This document shows positions 36,903 through 46,428 of a DNA stretch of 64,000 bases, piece after piece. Below the pieces are notes generated by a model. That model made no database searches, was not told the DNA's origin, and saw nothing but the letters and a program-made list of their open reading frames with translations. Each line of letters opens with the position of its first letter. The first letter of the stretch is position 1. The position numbers and the translations under genes were made by a program. The DNA is taken from NCBI GenBank assembly GCA_016712675.1, contig JADJQR010000001.1, forward strand, positions 2,108,001-2,172,000, read 5' to 3'. The stretch comes from a bacterium (GTDB lineage: Bacteria > Krumholzibacteriota > Krumholzibacteriia > LZORAL124-64-63).

Positions 36903-37957
36903 ACCGCGACGTGTCCGCACTGGCGTCGACCGACGCGGCCTGGCTGGACGGGGACGGACCGGACGCTGACGTTGTCGTGGCCACCCGCGCGCGCCTGGCG
37001 CGCAACCTCGCCGGTCTGCCGTTTCCCCACCGGGCCGGTGCGGCGGAACTCGGGACGATCGCGGCGGATCTGGACCGTCAGGTGCGGCGGCTGCCGGCGT
37101 TCGCCGCCGGCTGGGCCGTCGGGATCGAGGCCTGCGAGAGCCGGCAACGGCAGTTGCTGCGGGAGAAGATGCTTGCCGGCCCGGCGCTGCTGGCTGTTCC
37201 CGAGCACCGCGTCCTGCTGGCGTCGGCCGACCTCGGGACGGCTGCTCTCGTCAACGGCGAGGACCATCTGCACCTGTGTGCCTGGCGTGCCGGTCTGGCG
37301 CCAGCGGCGGCCGTGGCGGCGGTCATGGCCGTGGATGATCCGCTGGGGGCTGCCTACGCGCCGGCCTTCAGCGAGGAGCACGGCTATCTGACGGCCTCGC
37401 CCGGGAATGTCGGCACCGGTCTGCGCCTGACCGCGTTGCTGCACCTGCCGGGGCTGGTCATGGCGGACGAGATCGACAAGGTCATCAATGCTTTGCGGCA
37501 GCTGGAGTTCGGGGTGCGGGGGTTGGTCGGCGAGGGGCGAACCGTGCGCGGCGCCCTGTTCCGGGTCGGCAACCTGACGACGCTGGGACGCGATGAGACA
37601 GAGATCGCGGACGACTTCGCCAGCCACGTCGGCAAGGTCATCGTCTACGAGCGCGCGGCGCGCGAGCTCCTGCTGGGTCGTGACCGGCGCGGCCTGGAGG
37701 ACATCGCCTGGCGGGGCCTGTCCGTGCTGCGCAGCGCACGGCTCATCACCGCGCAGGAAGCCTGGGACTGCCTGTCCAGCGCCCGTCTGGGGGCAGGCTG
37801 CGGCCTGTTTCCGAGCCCCGGTTGGGGCGCGTTCAACCGCCTCCTGGTGCGGCACCAGAGCGCCCACCTCGAACTGGCGGCCGGGCATCCCCTCGACGGC
37901 CGTGGACGTGCGGCGGCCAGGGCCGATCTGCTGCGGGAACTTTTTGCCGCGTCCTGA
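36899..37957 (+). CDS. mcsB: Protein-arginine kinase McsB
   Basis: 352 residues of the phosphagen-kinase fold without the N-terminal domain of creatine kinases, as in McsB. ATRARLARNL binds phosphate of ATP; NGEDHLHL (119-126) corresponds to NEEDH with the second Glu kept (Glu121); VRGLVGEG is a further ATP-site block. The conserved active-site Cys of LTxCPxNVGTGLR is Ser167 here (LTASPGNVGTGLR). McsB phosphorylates arginines of damaged proteins to mark them for ClpC-ClpP. The C-terminal RDxxRA phospho-arginine site appears altered (RAAARA). Likely active but with changed redox behaviour. Confidence 0.9.
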   Translation: MNRDVSALASTDAAWLDGDGPDADVVVATRARLARNLAGLPFPHRAGAAELGTIAADLDRQVRRLPAFAAGWAVGIEACESRQRQLLREKMLAGPALLAVPEHRVLLASADLGTAALVNGEDHLHLCAWRAGLAPAAAVAAVMAVDDPLGAAYAPAFSEEHGYLTASPGNVGTGLRLTALLHLPGLVMADEIDKVINALRQLEFGVRGLVGEGRTVRGALFRVGNLTTLGRDETEIADDFASHVGKVIVYERAARELLLGRDRRGLEDIAWRGLSVLRSARLITAQEAWDCLSSARLGAGCGLFPSPGWGAFNRLLVRHQSAHLELAAGHPLDGRGRAAARADLLRELFAAS

Positions 37958-38207
37958 GTCGGCCGCCTATCCAGAACCCCCCGACACCGGGTCCGAAACG
38001 GGGTAAAGTCCGCGTCGACATCGGCGAAAACCCATTGTCGGACCGTGTCGTTGCGCGGCCCGGAACTTGCCATCCGGCAGGCGCGAACGGCTGCGGCCGG
38101 TGTAGCGTCCTTTCGGCGAGTCCAGTATATTCTGCAACAGCATCCGCCGGCACGGGCCACATGTCCGTGCCGGCGGGGTCCGGCAGCGGCGAACGGAGGC
38201 GCGCGGC
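37958..38207 (+). promoter_or_regulatory. Leader region upstream of clpC with weak promoter candidates
   Basis: The 250 bases between mcsB and clpC contain CCGACA (37981-37986) and TAAAGT (38004-38009) at 17-base spacing, and an isolated TATATT at 38126-38131 without a good -35. A ribosome site ACGGAGG lies at 38193-38199. I see no CtsR-type direct repeat or CIRCE palindrome, and no open frame of note. clpC may thus be transcribed both from the mcsAB side and from its own promoter. Confidence 0.35.
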
Positions 38208-40676
38208 ATGAACGACCGTTTTACACAACGAGTGCGCAAGGTCCTGTTCCTGGCCCGGGACGAGGCGGGGCGGCTCCAGCACGACTACATCGGGACCGAG
38301 CATCTCCTGCTTGGCATCACTCGCGAGGGCGAGGGCGTGGCGGCCAACGTCCTGCGGCGCCTCAACCTCGAATTCGACCGTATCCAGAAGGCAATCGAGG
38401 ATTCGGTCACCGCGCCGATGGGACCAGTGAGCATCGGCGAGGTTCCGTTCACCCCGCGCGCGAAGAAGGTGCTCGAGCTCTCGATCGACGAGGCACGCCT
38501 GCACAACCACAACTACGTCGGCACCGAGCATCTGCTGCTGGCCCTGATCCGCGAGGGTGAAGGCGTCGCCGCCCGCGTGCTGCGTGAACTGGGCGCTGAC
38601 CACGAGACGGTCAAGCGCGAGGTGATGAAGGCCCTTGGCGGCGGCGAGGCGGCCGGGCCGGCCGCGCCGGGGGATGCGCGCAAGCGCAAGGCGGCCAGGA
38701 AGAAGGAAAACTCGGTCCTCGAGCAGTTCGGGCGCAACATGACCGACATGGCGCGCGAGGGGAAGCTCGACCCGACGATCGGCCGTGCGCGCGAGATCGA
38801 CCGCTGCATCCAGATCCTCAGCCGCCGCAAGAAGAACAACCCCGTCCTCATCGGGGAGCCCGGTGTCGGCAAGACGGCCATCGTGGAAGGATTCGCCACG
38901 CGCATCATCGAGGGTAACGTGCCCGCCCTGCTGCGCGACAAGGAGATCGTCTCGCTGGACCTGGCCAGCGTGGTCGCGGGCACGAAGTACCGGGGCCAGT
39001 TCGAGGAGCGCCTGAAGCAGATCATGGCCGAGATCAAAGAGAATCCGGACGTGATCCTGTTCATCGACGAGCTCCACACGATCGTCGGCGCCGGCGGTGC
39101 CGAGGGCGCGATCGACGCCTCGAACATGCTGAAGCCCGCGCTCAGCCGCGGCGAGATCCAGTGCGTCGGGGCCACGACGATGGACGAGTACCGCAAGTTC
39201 ATCGAGAAGGACGGCGCGCTCGAGCGTCGGTTCCAGCCGGTGACGGTCAATCCGCCCAGCGAGGCGGAGGCCATCCAGATCCTGTTCGGGCTGCGCGACA
39301 AGTACGAGGCGCACCATCACGTGACCTTCGACGACGATGCCGTCCGGGCCACGGTCTTCCTCTCGAATCGCTACATCTCGGGCCGATTCCTGCCGGACAA
39401 GGCGATCGACATCCTCGACGAGGCCGGCAGTCGTGCGCGCCTGAGCCAGACGCTGGTGCCGCCGGACCTGCGGGAGATCGAGAAGCGCATCGAAGGCGTG
39501 ATTTCCGAGAAGGAATCCTCGATCCAGGCGCAGGAGTTCGAACGCGCGGCCGCGTTCCGCGACGAGGAGAAGGAGCTGAAGAAGAAGCTCCAGGACCTCA
39601 AGCAGTACCGGACCGGCGAAGGCAGCGAGGCCACGGCCAAGGTCGACCAGAGACTGATCTGCCGCGTGATCGCGGACATCACCGGCATCCCGGTGTCCGA
39701 GGTCGAGGAGGAGGAGACCAACAAGCTGTTGCGGATGGAGGAGGAACTCGGCAGGTGGGTCATCGGCCAGGACGAGGCCGTGACCGCGGTGTCGAAGGCG
39801 ATCCGCCGCAACCGGGCCGGACTACGGGACCCGAGGCGGCCGATCGGCTCGTTCATCTTCCTCGGGCCCAGCGGCGTCGGCAAGACCGAGGTGGCTCGGC
39901 GCCTGACGGAATTCCTGTTCGGTGACCAGTCGGCACTGATCCGTGTCGACATGTCGGAATACATGGAGAAGCACTCGGTCAGTCGTCTGGTCGGCGCTCC
40001 TCCCGGATACGTGGGCTACGACGAGGGCGGGATGTTGACTGAGAAGGTTCGCCGGAAGCCCTATTCGGTGATCCTGCTCGACGAGATCGAGAAGGCCCAT
40101 CCGGATGTCTACAACATCCTCCTGCAGGTGCTGGACGACGGGCAGCTGACCGACAGCTTCGGCCGCATCGTCGACTTCCGCAATGCGGTGGTGATCATGA
40201 CGAGCAACGTGGGCAGCCGCAAGACACACGGCGTGCGTGGCGTCGGATTCGGCTCGGACGAGGATGACCACAACAACCAGCGGGTGCAGGGGAACATCGA
40301 CGCTGATCTGCGCAAGACGTTCAGCCCCGAGTTCCTCAACCGCATCGACGAGATCATCACCTTCAAGGCCCTGGACCGTGGGGATATCACGCAGATCGTG
40401 GATATCCTGTTGGCTGACGTCAGTCATCGGCTGCGCAACCTGGAGATCGAGTTCGATTTCACGAAGCCCTGCAAGGACTTCCTCTGCGATGTCGGCTACG
40501 ACCCGCAGATGGGCGCGCGACCCCTGCGGCGCGCGATCCAGAAGCATGTCGAAGACCCGCTCAGCGAGAAGCTCCTGCGCGGGGAAGTGGTCAGCCGCAG
40601 CCGGATGGTGATCGGGGTCAAGAGCGGGAAGCTGTCGTTCAAGGTCGAACCGCGCGAAGAAGTGAAGACGGGCTGA
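38208..40676 (+). CDS. clpC: ClpC AAA+ unfoldase of the ClpCP protease
   Basis: 822 residues. Two Clp-N repeats (about 1-75 and 80-150, each with 'GTEHLLL'), AAA1 with Lys222 in GEPGVGKTA, a UVR motif (~438-465, QEFERAAAFRDEEKELKKKL), and AAA2 with Lys559 in GPSGVGKTE. VGF at 679-681 (RGVGFGS) fits the ClpP-docking loop, so it should work with ClpP. The UVR motif and middle region mark ClpC rather than ClpA or ClpB. In Bacillus the N-domain receives phospho-arginine proteins made by McsB, encoded just upstream. ClpP itself is not in the window. Confidence 0.95.
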   Translation: MNDRFTQRVRKVLFLARDEAGRLQHDYIGTEHLLLGITREGEGVAANVLRRLNLEFDRIQKAIEDSVTAPMGPVSIGEVPFTPRAKKVLELSIDEARLHNHNYVGTEHLLLALIREGEGVAARVLRELGADHETVKREVMKALGGGEAAGPAAPGDARKRKAARKKENSVLEQFGRNMTDMAREGKLDPTIGRAREIDRCIQILSRRKKNNPVLIGEPGVGKTAIVEGFATRIIEGNVPALLRDKEIVSLDLASVVAGTKYRGQFEERLKQIMAEIKENPDVILFIDELHTIVGAGGAEGAIDASNMLKPALSRGEIQCVGATTMDEYRKFIEKDGALERRFQPVTVNPPSEAEAIQILFGLRDKYEAHHHVTFDDDAVRATVFLSNRYISGRFLPDKAIDILDEAGSRARLSQTLVPPDLREIEKRIEGVISEKESSIQAQEFERAAAFRDEEKELKKKLQDLKQYRTGEGSEATAKVDQRLICRVIADITGIPVSEVEEEETNKLLRMEEELGRWVIGQDEAVTAVSKAIRRNRAGLRDPRRPIGSFIFLGPSGVGKTEVARRLTEFLFGDQSALIRVDMSEYMEKHSVSRLVGAPPGYVGYDEGGMLTEKVRRKPYSVILLDEIEKAHPDVYNILLQVLDDGQLTDSFGRIVDFRNAVVIMTSNVGSRKTHGVRGVGFGSDEDDHNNQRVQGNIDADLRKTFSPEFLNRIDEIITFKALDRGDITQIVDILLADVSHRLRNLEIEFDFTKPCKDFLCDVGYDPQMGARPLRRAIQKHVEDPLSEKLLRGEVVSRSRMVIGVKSGKLSFKVEPREEVKTG

Positions 40677-40698
40677 GACCGGCGGCACTGGTCGAGAC

Positions 40699-40731
40699 GG
40701 CGGCGCTCCCTGATCCGGGGAGCGCCGCCTT
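40699..40731 (+). terminator. Intrinsic terminator after clpC
   Basis: GGCGGCGCTCCC (40699-40710) pairs perfectly with GGGAGCGCCGCC (40718-40729) around a seven-base loop, followed by TTCGTTTT. A 12-pair GC stem with a T-rich tail 22 bases after the clpC stop is a convincing Rho-independent terminator. Confidence 0.88.
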
Positions 40732-40916
40732 CGTTTTGAAGGGGGAGGGGCGAAATTCGGCTTTGGGGGCGGGCACCCATCCCCTATCTTGAGCACCCCC
40801 GCCGGCGGGAACCTGAGCCGCCGTCGCGGGTTGCAATCCCGATGGCGCGCCAGGTCCCGGACGGAGCCGCGCCGGTGCGCCGCGCACCCCACCAGACCCG
40901 CGGCCGTGCTTGGAAG

Positions 40917-40945
40917 TTGTGGATTGCGGTGGCCGGTGCTAGACT
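40917..40945 (+). promoter_or_regulatory. Extended -10 promoter of the bamA-lpx operon
   Basis: TTGTGG (40917-40922) and TAGACT (40940-40945) are 17 bases apart, with TGC directly before the -10. It lies about 45 bases before the bamA start and after the clpC terminator, so it probably drives bamA through lpxK. Confidence 0.55.
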
Positions 40946-40990
40946 CCCGCCGCCGTTTCCGCCAACCCGACGGGTCACCAGGACCCGCTG

Positions 40991-43324
40991 ATGGGGAGCC
41001 CCTTGCCGGACCTGTTTCGTTTCGCGCGTCCCCGGGCGCTGGCGCTCGCGCTGGCCGCGCTGCTGGCACTGCCACTGGCGGGCCTCGCGGCCGAGCCGAC
41101 CACAATCAAGGCGATCGACGTCGTGGGAGCCCTGACGGTGGGCCCACGCCAGGTCCTGGCGTGGTCTGGGCTGGCCGAAGGCGCCCCGCTGACGCCTGAC
41201 CTTGTCGCGGAGGCCATTCGGCGCCTGTTCGACACCGGCAAGTTTGCCGACGTCTACGTGTACCGGCTCGACGAACCCGACGGCGTTCGCGTCGTGGTCA
41301 ATCTGCGGGAGTTTCCCCGGGTTCGGAGCGTGACGTTCCGGGGCAACGACAAGATCAAGGAAACGGACCTGCGCGAGGCGTTTCCCGTGAACGTGGGCCA
41401 GTTCGCCAACCCGGCTGCGGTACGGCGGGACCTGGACCCGCTGCGGGATCTGTACCACGAGAAGGGCTACTACAACGCGACCCTGCATACCGACTCGACG
41501 CGCGTCGACGGCAACAACATGCAGGATCTGGTGGTCACGATCGACGAGGGACGCAAGGTCAAGGTCGAGTCCATCCGATTCGCGGGCAATGTGAACCTCC
41601 GGGAGGATGATCTGCGTGGGGCGATGAAGCAGGGCACGTCCGGCTTCCTACGCAGCGGTGCCTTCAAGAGCAAACAGTTCGAGGAAGATCAGGAGCGGAT
41701 CGTCACCTGGTGCCGCAACCAGGGCTACCTGGATGCCGCGGTCACGGACACGTCCTTCGTCTTCAGCGCCGATCGGGAGCGTCTCGACATCACGATCGAG
41801 ATCAACGAGGGGCGGCAGTACTCCGTCGGGGACGTGCGGTGGGACGGCAACACGGTCCTGGACGACCTGGCCGTGGCCGACCGCATCCTGCTGGAGAAGG
41901 GGAAGGTCTTCAAGGAAGACGAGTACCTCCAGACCCTTGACGACCTGCAGCAGGTGTACGCCGACCGCGGCTACATCTACATCACGGTCGAGCCGAAGCG
42001 CGAGATCCGTGACGAGGTGGTCGACGTCGCGTTCACCTTCATCGAGGGCCGTCCGGCCAACATCCGGGACATCACAGTGTCGGGCAACACCAAGACCCAT
42101 GACAAGGTGATCCTGCGGGAACTGCGCATCTTCCCGGGCGATACGTTCAGCAACTCGCTGATCAGGTCCTCCCTGCGGGACATCTTCCAGACCGGGTACT
42201 TCGAGGACGTCCAGCCGGATATCAAGCCGACGCCCGACGGCGACGTCGACATGGACCTGCAGGTCAAGGAGAAGCAGACCGGGCAGTTCATGTTCGGCAT
42301 GTCGTACAGCGCCGAGACGGCGGCCAGCGGCTTCATCCAGGTGGCCGAGACGAACTTCCGCGGGAAGGGCCAGAACCTGGGCTTCACGTGGCAATTCGGA
42401 ACGCGGCGGCGCTACCTGGACATCAGCTTCACCGAACCCTGGTTCCGCGGAACGCCGACCCTGGTGGGCGTGGACATCTTCGACCGCTTCCAATACAACT
42501 ACGACGATTTCTACGAGAGCCGTGTCCGCGGCTTCAACGCCCGGTTGGGGCGTCGGATCCCCGGCACGCGCTACAGCCGCGTGGGCCTGCGCTACGAATG
42601 GTCGCAGACCCGGCTGGACAATTTCAGCGGATCGTACATCAAGTACCTGGACGACCTGGAGCGTTCCCTCGGCACCAGCGATCTGCCCTGGCAGCGGCTT
42701 GATCGCATCGACTGGCCGCAGTCCAAGAGTTCGTTGCAGGTGTCGCTGAACCGGAATTCGACGGACAGCCCGTTCTTCCCGACCCAGGGCTCGAAGACGA
42801 GCTACACGTTCGAGTACGCTGGCGGCCCCCTCGGCGGCCGGATCGAGTTCCAGGAGCACATGCTCCAACATTCGTTCTACAACCGGCTGCCGGGCGGCTT
42901 CGCGCTGCACCTGCGGGGCTTCTTCGGCTTGATCCACGGGCTGGATTCCGCGGACGGCGTGCCCGACTGGGAACGCTACCGGCTGGGCGGCAACCGGCGC
43001 CTGCCGCTGCGCGGCTACAAGGACCTCGAGGTCGTTCCGCGGGGCAACCCGGACTTCATCGGGGGGCGCTTCTTCTCGATCTTCAATACGGAGATCCTGT
43101 ATCCCTTGACCCCGGCCGTCCATCTGCTCACATTCCTGGACATGGGCGATGTCTGGAACAGCTTCTCCCAGGCGGATCTCGCGGACCTGCGCAAGGGAGC
43201 CGGCTTCGGGCTCCGCGTCGAGGTCCCCATGATGGGCAACATCGGGTTCGACTACGGCTACGGCTTCGACCGGGCCGGTGGTCCGGCCTGGGAGCCCCAT
43301 TTCACCATCGGCAACTTCTTCTAG
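40991..43324 (+). CDS. bamA: Outer membrane protein assembly factor BamA
   Basis: 777 residues. A signal peptide (about 1-34, cleaved near GLAAEP), five POTRA domains (~38-385, with repeated 'GxIxxIxxxGN'-like strands such as VRSVTFRGNDKIKE and IRDITVSGNTKTHD) and a C-terminal beta barrel ending in Phe-Phe. RLGGNRRLPLRGY corresponds to the conserved loop 6 RGF/Y region. It folds beta-barrel proteins into the outer membrane. Start ATG 40991; the following ompH and lpx genes form the classic envelope operon. Confidence 0.95.
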   Translation: MGSPLPDLFRFARPRALALALAALLALPLAGLAAEPTTIKAIDVVGALTVGPRQVLAWSGLAEGAPLTPDLVAEAIRRLFDTGKFADVYVYRLDEPDGVRVVVNLREFPRVRSVTFRGNDKIKETDLREAFPVNVGQFANPAAVRRDLDPLRDLYHEKGYYNATLHTDSTRVDGNNMQDLVVTIDEGRKVKVESIRFAGNVNLREDDLRGAMKQGTSGFLRSGAFKSKQFEEDQERIVTWCRNQGYLDAAVTDTSFVFSADRERLDITIEINEGRQYSVGDVRWDGNTVLDDLAVADRILLEKGKVFKEDEYLQTLDDLQQVYADRGYIYITVEPKREIRDEVVDVAFTFIEGRPANIRDITVSGNTKTHDKVILRELRIFPGDTFSNSLIRSSLRDIFQTGYFEDVQPDIKPTPDGDVDMDLQVKEKQTGQFMFGMSYSAETAASGFIQVAETNFRGKGQNLGFTWQFGTRRRYLDISFTEPWFRGTPTLVGVDIFDRFQYNYDDFYESRVRGFNARLGRRIPGTRYSRVGLRYEWSQTRLDNFSGSYIKYLDDLERSLGTSDLPWQRLDRIDWPQSKSSLQVSLNRNSTDSPFFPTQGSKTSYTFEYAGGPLGGRIEFQEHMLQHSFYNRLPGGFALHLRGFFGLIHGLDSADGVPDWERYRLGGNRRLPLRGYKDLEVVPRGNPDFIGGRFFSIFNTEILYPLTPAVHLLTFLDMGDVWNSFSQADLADLRKGAGFGLRVEVPMMGNIGFDYGYGFDRAGGPAWEPHFTIGNFF

Positions 43325-43360
43325 ACGGGGGCCCGACAGGGTCAACGACGGAGGCATGGC

Positions 43361-43888
43361 ATGATTCGGACCGGGACGATGCGCGCAGCGGCGGTGGCGG
43401 CGCTCCTGCTGGCGGTAACGACCGTCGACGCGGCGGAACTGCGTCCGCTCGCTATCATCGATTCGCAGAAGATCGCCGAGGAGTACGAAGCGGCCCGGGA
43501 CGCCCAGGAGCAGTACCAGAAGTTCATCCGCGAACTGGAACGCGAGGTGACGACCAAGGAGAAGGCGCTGACGGCGCTGATGGAGGACATCGAGAGCAAG
43601 AAGCTGCTGCTTGGAGAGGAGGCCCTGGCGACCAAGACCCAGCAGTTCGAGCGGCAACGGGCCGAGTATTTCCAGTTCCGCGAGACGATCGACCAGCGCG
43701 CCGAAGCCGAGTACAAGACGCGGATCCAACCGATCCTCGACCAGGTCAAGACGATCGTCGAGCGTCTCGGCAAGGAGCGCAACTACGGTCTGATCCTCGA
43801 TTCGGCCGCCGTCTCGGTGTTGTATGTCAATCCCGATTTCGACCTGACCAACGACGTCCTGCAGGCCCTGGTGCGTGGCGAAAAGTAG
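43361..43888 (+). CDS. skp: OmpH/Skp family periplasmic chaperone
   Basis: 175 residues. A signal peptide (1-~24, cleaved after VDAA), a short beta strand LAIIDSQKIAEEYEAA typical of Skp entry, then two long charged coiled-coil helices (about 45-140) forming the tentacle, and a closing strand YGLILDSAAVSVLYV. Skp holds unfolded outer-membrane proteins for BamA. It follows bamA by 36 bases, the usual order bamA-skp-lpxD. Confidence 0.9.
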   Translation: MIRTGTMRAAAVAALLLAVTTVDAAELRPLAIIDSQKIAEEYEAARDAQEQYQKFIRELEREVTTKEKALTALMEDIESKKLLLGEEALATKTQQFERQRAEYFQFRETIDQRAEAEYKTRIQPILDQVKTIVERLGKERNYGLILDSAAVSVLYVNPDFDLTNDVLQALVRGEK

Positions 43889-44049
43889 GACACCGATCGG
43901 GTCCGCGGCGCGGTTGGGGGTTGACAGCGGTCCCGGGGGCTGGGAGATTGGCAAAGGACGCGATTCGAAGCGCTTGGCCCCTCGCCCGGTACGGCGGGGG
44001 GCGCTTGCTTGGACGGAAGCCGTGGTGAGGAACTCGTGGTTGGGAGCTC

Positions 44050-45087
44050 GTGGTCACGTCGTTGCGGCTGAGTGAAGTGGCCGCCCTGGTGGGCGGTCGG
44101 CTGCTGGGCGAGGAAGACCCGGTGCTCACCGGGGCTGCTTCGTTGGCGGAGGCCGGCCCGGGCGACCTGTCGTTCGTCGCCGACGCACGACGTGCGCCCG
44201 AAGCCAGGGTCAGCGCGGCCGGCGCCCTGCTGGTGCCGCCCGGTCTGGATCTCGCGCGGCCGGCGATCGAGGTGGAACGCCCCTACGAGGCGTTCGCGCG
44301 GTTCCTGGCACGGCTGGCGACGGATCCCGACCGGCTCTACCCGCCCGGCGTTCACCCGACGGCGGTGATCGATCCCGGTGCCGCCGTCGACGCTGCGGCG
44401 GTGGGGCCGTACTGCGTCGTCGGCCCCGGGGCTGTGGTCGGGGCCGGCGCCCGGCTCGGCGCGCACGTGGTGATCGGGTGCGATGCCATGGTAGGGCGCG
44501 ACTGTGTCCTGCACGCGCACGTCGTGGTGCGAGAGGGATGCCGACTCGGCGATCGTGTCATCGTCCACGCCGGAACGGTGATCGGCGCCGACGGCTTCGG
44601 CTATCTGGCCGGGCCACGCGGACAGGCGAAGATCCCGCAGGTGGGCATCGTCGAGGTCGGCGACGACGTGGAACTCGGCGCACTGGTGACGATCGACCGC
44701 GCCACCACCGGGCGCACGGTGATCGGCGCGGGCAGCAAGCTGGACAACCAGGTGCACGTGGCGCACAATGTCCGGATCGGGCGCGGCTGTGCGCTGAGCG
44801 CCCAGACGGGAATCGCCGGCAGCTGCGTGCTCGGGGACGGCGTGATCACCGGGGGGCAGGTCGGGATCGCCGACCACCTCGTCATCGGCGACGGCGCGCG
44901 GATCGGGGCGCAGGCGGGCGTGATCAAGGATGTCGCCGCCGGCGCGACGGTCTTCGGCTACCCGGCCCTGGATTTCCAGGAGTCGTTCCGTATCACGGCG
45001 GCGCTGCGGCGGTTGCCGGCAGCCCTCGGGCGTCTGCGCGCGCTCGAAGGCCGCGCCGACGGCGGCCCATCGAAGCGGGAGAAGTGA
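44050..45087 (+). CDS. lpxD: UDP-3-O-(3-hydroxyacyl)glucosamine N-acyltransferase LpxD
   Basis: 345 residues. An N-terminal uridine-binding domain (1-~100) precedes a left-handed beta-helix of hexapeptide repeats (~105-300), then a C-terminal helix. [12 protein letters not shown] holds the catalytic His; [10 protein letters not shown] is LpxD-typical. It adds the second acyl chain in lipid A synthesis from acyl-ACP. GTG 44050 follows GGGAG; the upstream 161 bases contain TTGACA (43921-43926) without a good -10. Confidence 0.94.
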   Translation: MVTSLRLSEVAALVGGRLLGEEDPVLTGAASLAEAGPGDLSFVADARRAPEARVSAAGALLVPPGLDLARPAIEVERPYEAFARFLARLATDPDRLYPPGVHPTAVIDPGAAVDAAAVGPYCVVGPGAVVGAGARLGAHVVIGCDAMVGRDCVLHAHVVVREGCRLGDRVIVHAGTVIGADGFGYLAGPRGQAKIPQVGIVEVGDDVELGALVTIDRATTGRTVIGAGSKLDNQVHVAHNVRIGRGCALSAQTGIAGSCVLGDGVITGGQVGIADHLVIGDGARIGAQAGVIKDVAAGATVFGYPALDFQESFRITAALRRLPAALGRLRALEGRADGGPSKREK

Positions 45088-46403
45088 TCGTGCTCTGGCT
45101 GCAGCGCACCGTCGCGTCGGAAGTGACCATCGAGGGCATCGGTCTGCACTCCGGGCAGCCAGCGCGGATGACGTTCCAACCGGCCCCTGTCAATACGGGG
45201 CTGGTGTTCGTGGTGCCTGGACCGGGGGGCGAAACCCGGATCCCGGCGCTGGTGGAACACGCGGCCCCCGCCGCGGACCTCGTGCGTGCGACCACGCTGT
45301 CGCACGGCGGCGTGACGGTCCATACCGTGGAACACGTGTTAGCGGCCCTGTACGGGATGGGCGTCACGAACTGTTGCATACGGCTCGAGGGCGGGGAACC
45401 TCCGGTCACCGGATGCGCCAGCAGCCTGCCCTATGTCGAGATGCTCGACCGGGCCGGCCGGTGCGATCAGGGATTGCCGGCGACCTACCATAAGATCACG
45501 CGACCGGTCGCCTTGACCCTGGGTGACGCCCGGCTCGAAGCGCTGCCCGCGCAGGATTTCCGGATCAGTTTCGAGATCGACTACGACGAAGAACTGATCG
45601 GTCGGCAGGCCGCCACATTCGAGATCCGCCCCGGGGTCTTCCGGCGGGAGATCGCTCCGGCGCGCACCTTCGCCCTGATGCGGGACGTGGAAGGTCTGCG
45701 CCGGCAGGGCTTGGCCCTCGGGGGCAGCCTGGAGAACGCCCTCGTCTACAACGACGGTGTGCTGGAAGGCGGCCAGGTCGCCCGCTTCCCTGACGAATGC
45801 GTGCGCCACAAGGTGCTCGACCTGCTCGGGGACCTGGCGCTGCTGGGTATGCCCCTGCAGGGGCATGTGCGCGCGAGCCTGTCCGGGCATGCGGCGAACG
45901 TGGAGTTCACGCGCCTGCTGGCGAAGTCCGAGCGCCGCATGCCGCGCATCTACCCGCCGCGCGAACCGAACCACTGGGACATTGCCTCGATCATGGAGAT
46001 CATGCCGCACCGCTACCCGTTCCTGCTGGTGGACCGGATCACCGAGCTGGAACCCGGCAAGCGGGTGGTCGGCCTCAAGAACGTGTCGATCAACGAGCCG
46101 TTCTTCCAGGGCCACTTCCCGGGGCACCCGATCATGCCCGGGGTGCTGATCATCGAAGCCATGGCCCAGGTGGGCGGCGTGCTGCTGCTCAGCAGCGTCG
46201 AGGATCCGCGAGGAAAACTGGTCTATTTCAGCGGGATCGACGCCGCACGGTTCCGGCAGTCGGTCCTGCCGGGAGACCAGTTGCGTTTCGAGCTGGAACT
46301 GCTCAAATTGCGCGGGCCCCTGTGCAAGATGCGGGGGACTGGCTGGGTCGGCGACGCCCTGGTCGCCGAGGCGGAACTCATGTCCACCATCGTGGATGCC
46401 TGA
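45084..46403 (+). CDS. lpxC-fabZ: LpxC-FabZ bifunctional fusion
   Basis: 439 residues. Residues 1-~285 are LpxC, the zinc deacetylase of lipid A synthesis: [11 protein letters not shown] gives one zinc His, then ENALVYNDG and [17 protein letters not shown] with further zinc ligands, and SGHAANVEF. Residues ~300-439 are FabZ, beta-hydroxyacyl-ACP dehydratase: [17 protein letters not shown] (catalytic His), [15 protein letters not shown]. The same hydroxyacyl-ACP pool feeds FabZ (membrane lipids) and LpxA/LpxD (lipid A). The fusion is a marker of FCB bacteria. GTG 45084 overlaps the lpxD stop; GTG 45090 is an alternative. Confidence 0.94.
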   Translation: MIVLWLQRTVASEVTIEGIGLHSGQPARMTFQPAPVNTGLVFVVPGPGGETRIPALVEHAAPAADLVRATTLSHGGVTVHTVEHVLAALYGMGVTNCCIRLEGGEPPVTGCASSLPYVEMLDRAGRCDQGLPATYHKITRPVALTLGDARLEALPAQDFRISFEIDYDEELIGRQAATFEIRPGVFRREIAPARTFALMRDVEGLRRQGLALGGSLENALVYNDGVLEGGQVARFPDECVRHKVLDLLGDLALLGMPLQGHVRASLSGHAANVEFTRLLAKSERRMPRIYPPREPNHWDIASIMEIMPHRYPFLLVDRITELEPGKRVVGLKNVSINEPFFQGHFPGHPIMPGVLIIEAMAQVGGVLLLSSVEDPRGKLVYFSGIDAARFRQSVLPGDQLRFELELLKLRGPLCKMRGTGWVGDALVAEAELMSTIVDA

Positions 46404-46428
46404 GCCGCGGGCCCGAAGGAGGAGACGG

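Larger units (their letters stand above)
40677..40990. other. 314-base gap between clpC and bamA
   Basis: The gap holds a strong terminator at its start and a good promoter at its end (listed separately). Between them, TTGGGG (40763-40768) and TATCTT (40785-40790) are a second weak promoter pair. No RNA gene or plausible short coding region stands out. Confidence 0.7.

Noticed and set aside
41648-43954. Long minus-strand open frame (768 codons) opposite bamA
   Set aside because: Composition is that of a shadow frame, and the plus strand encodes a complete BamA.
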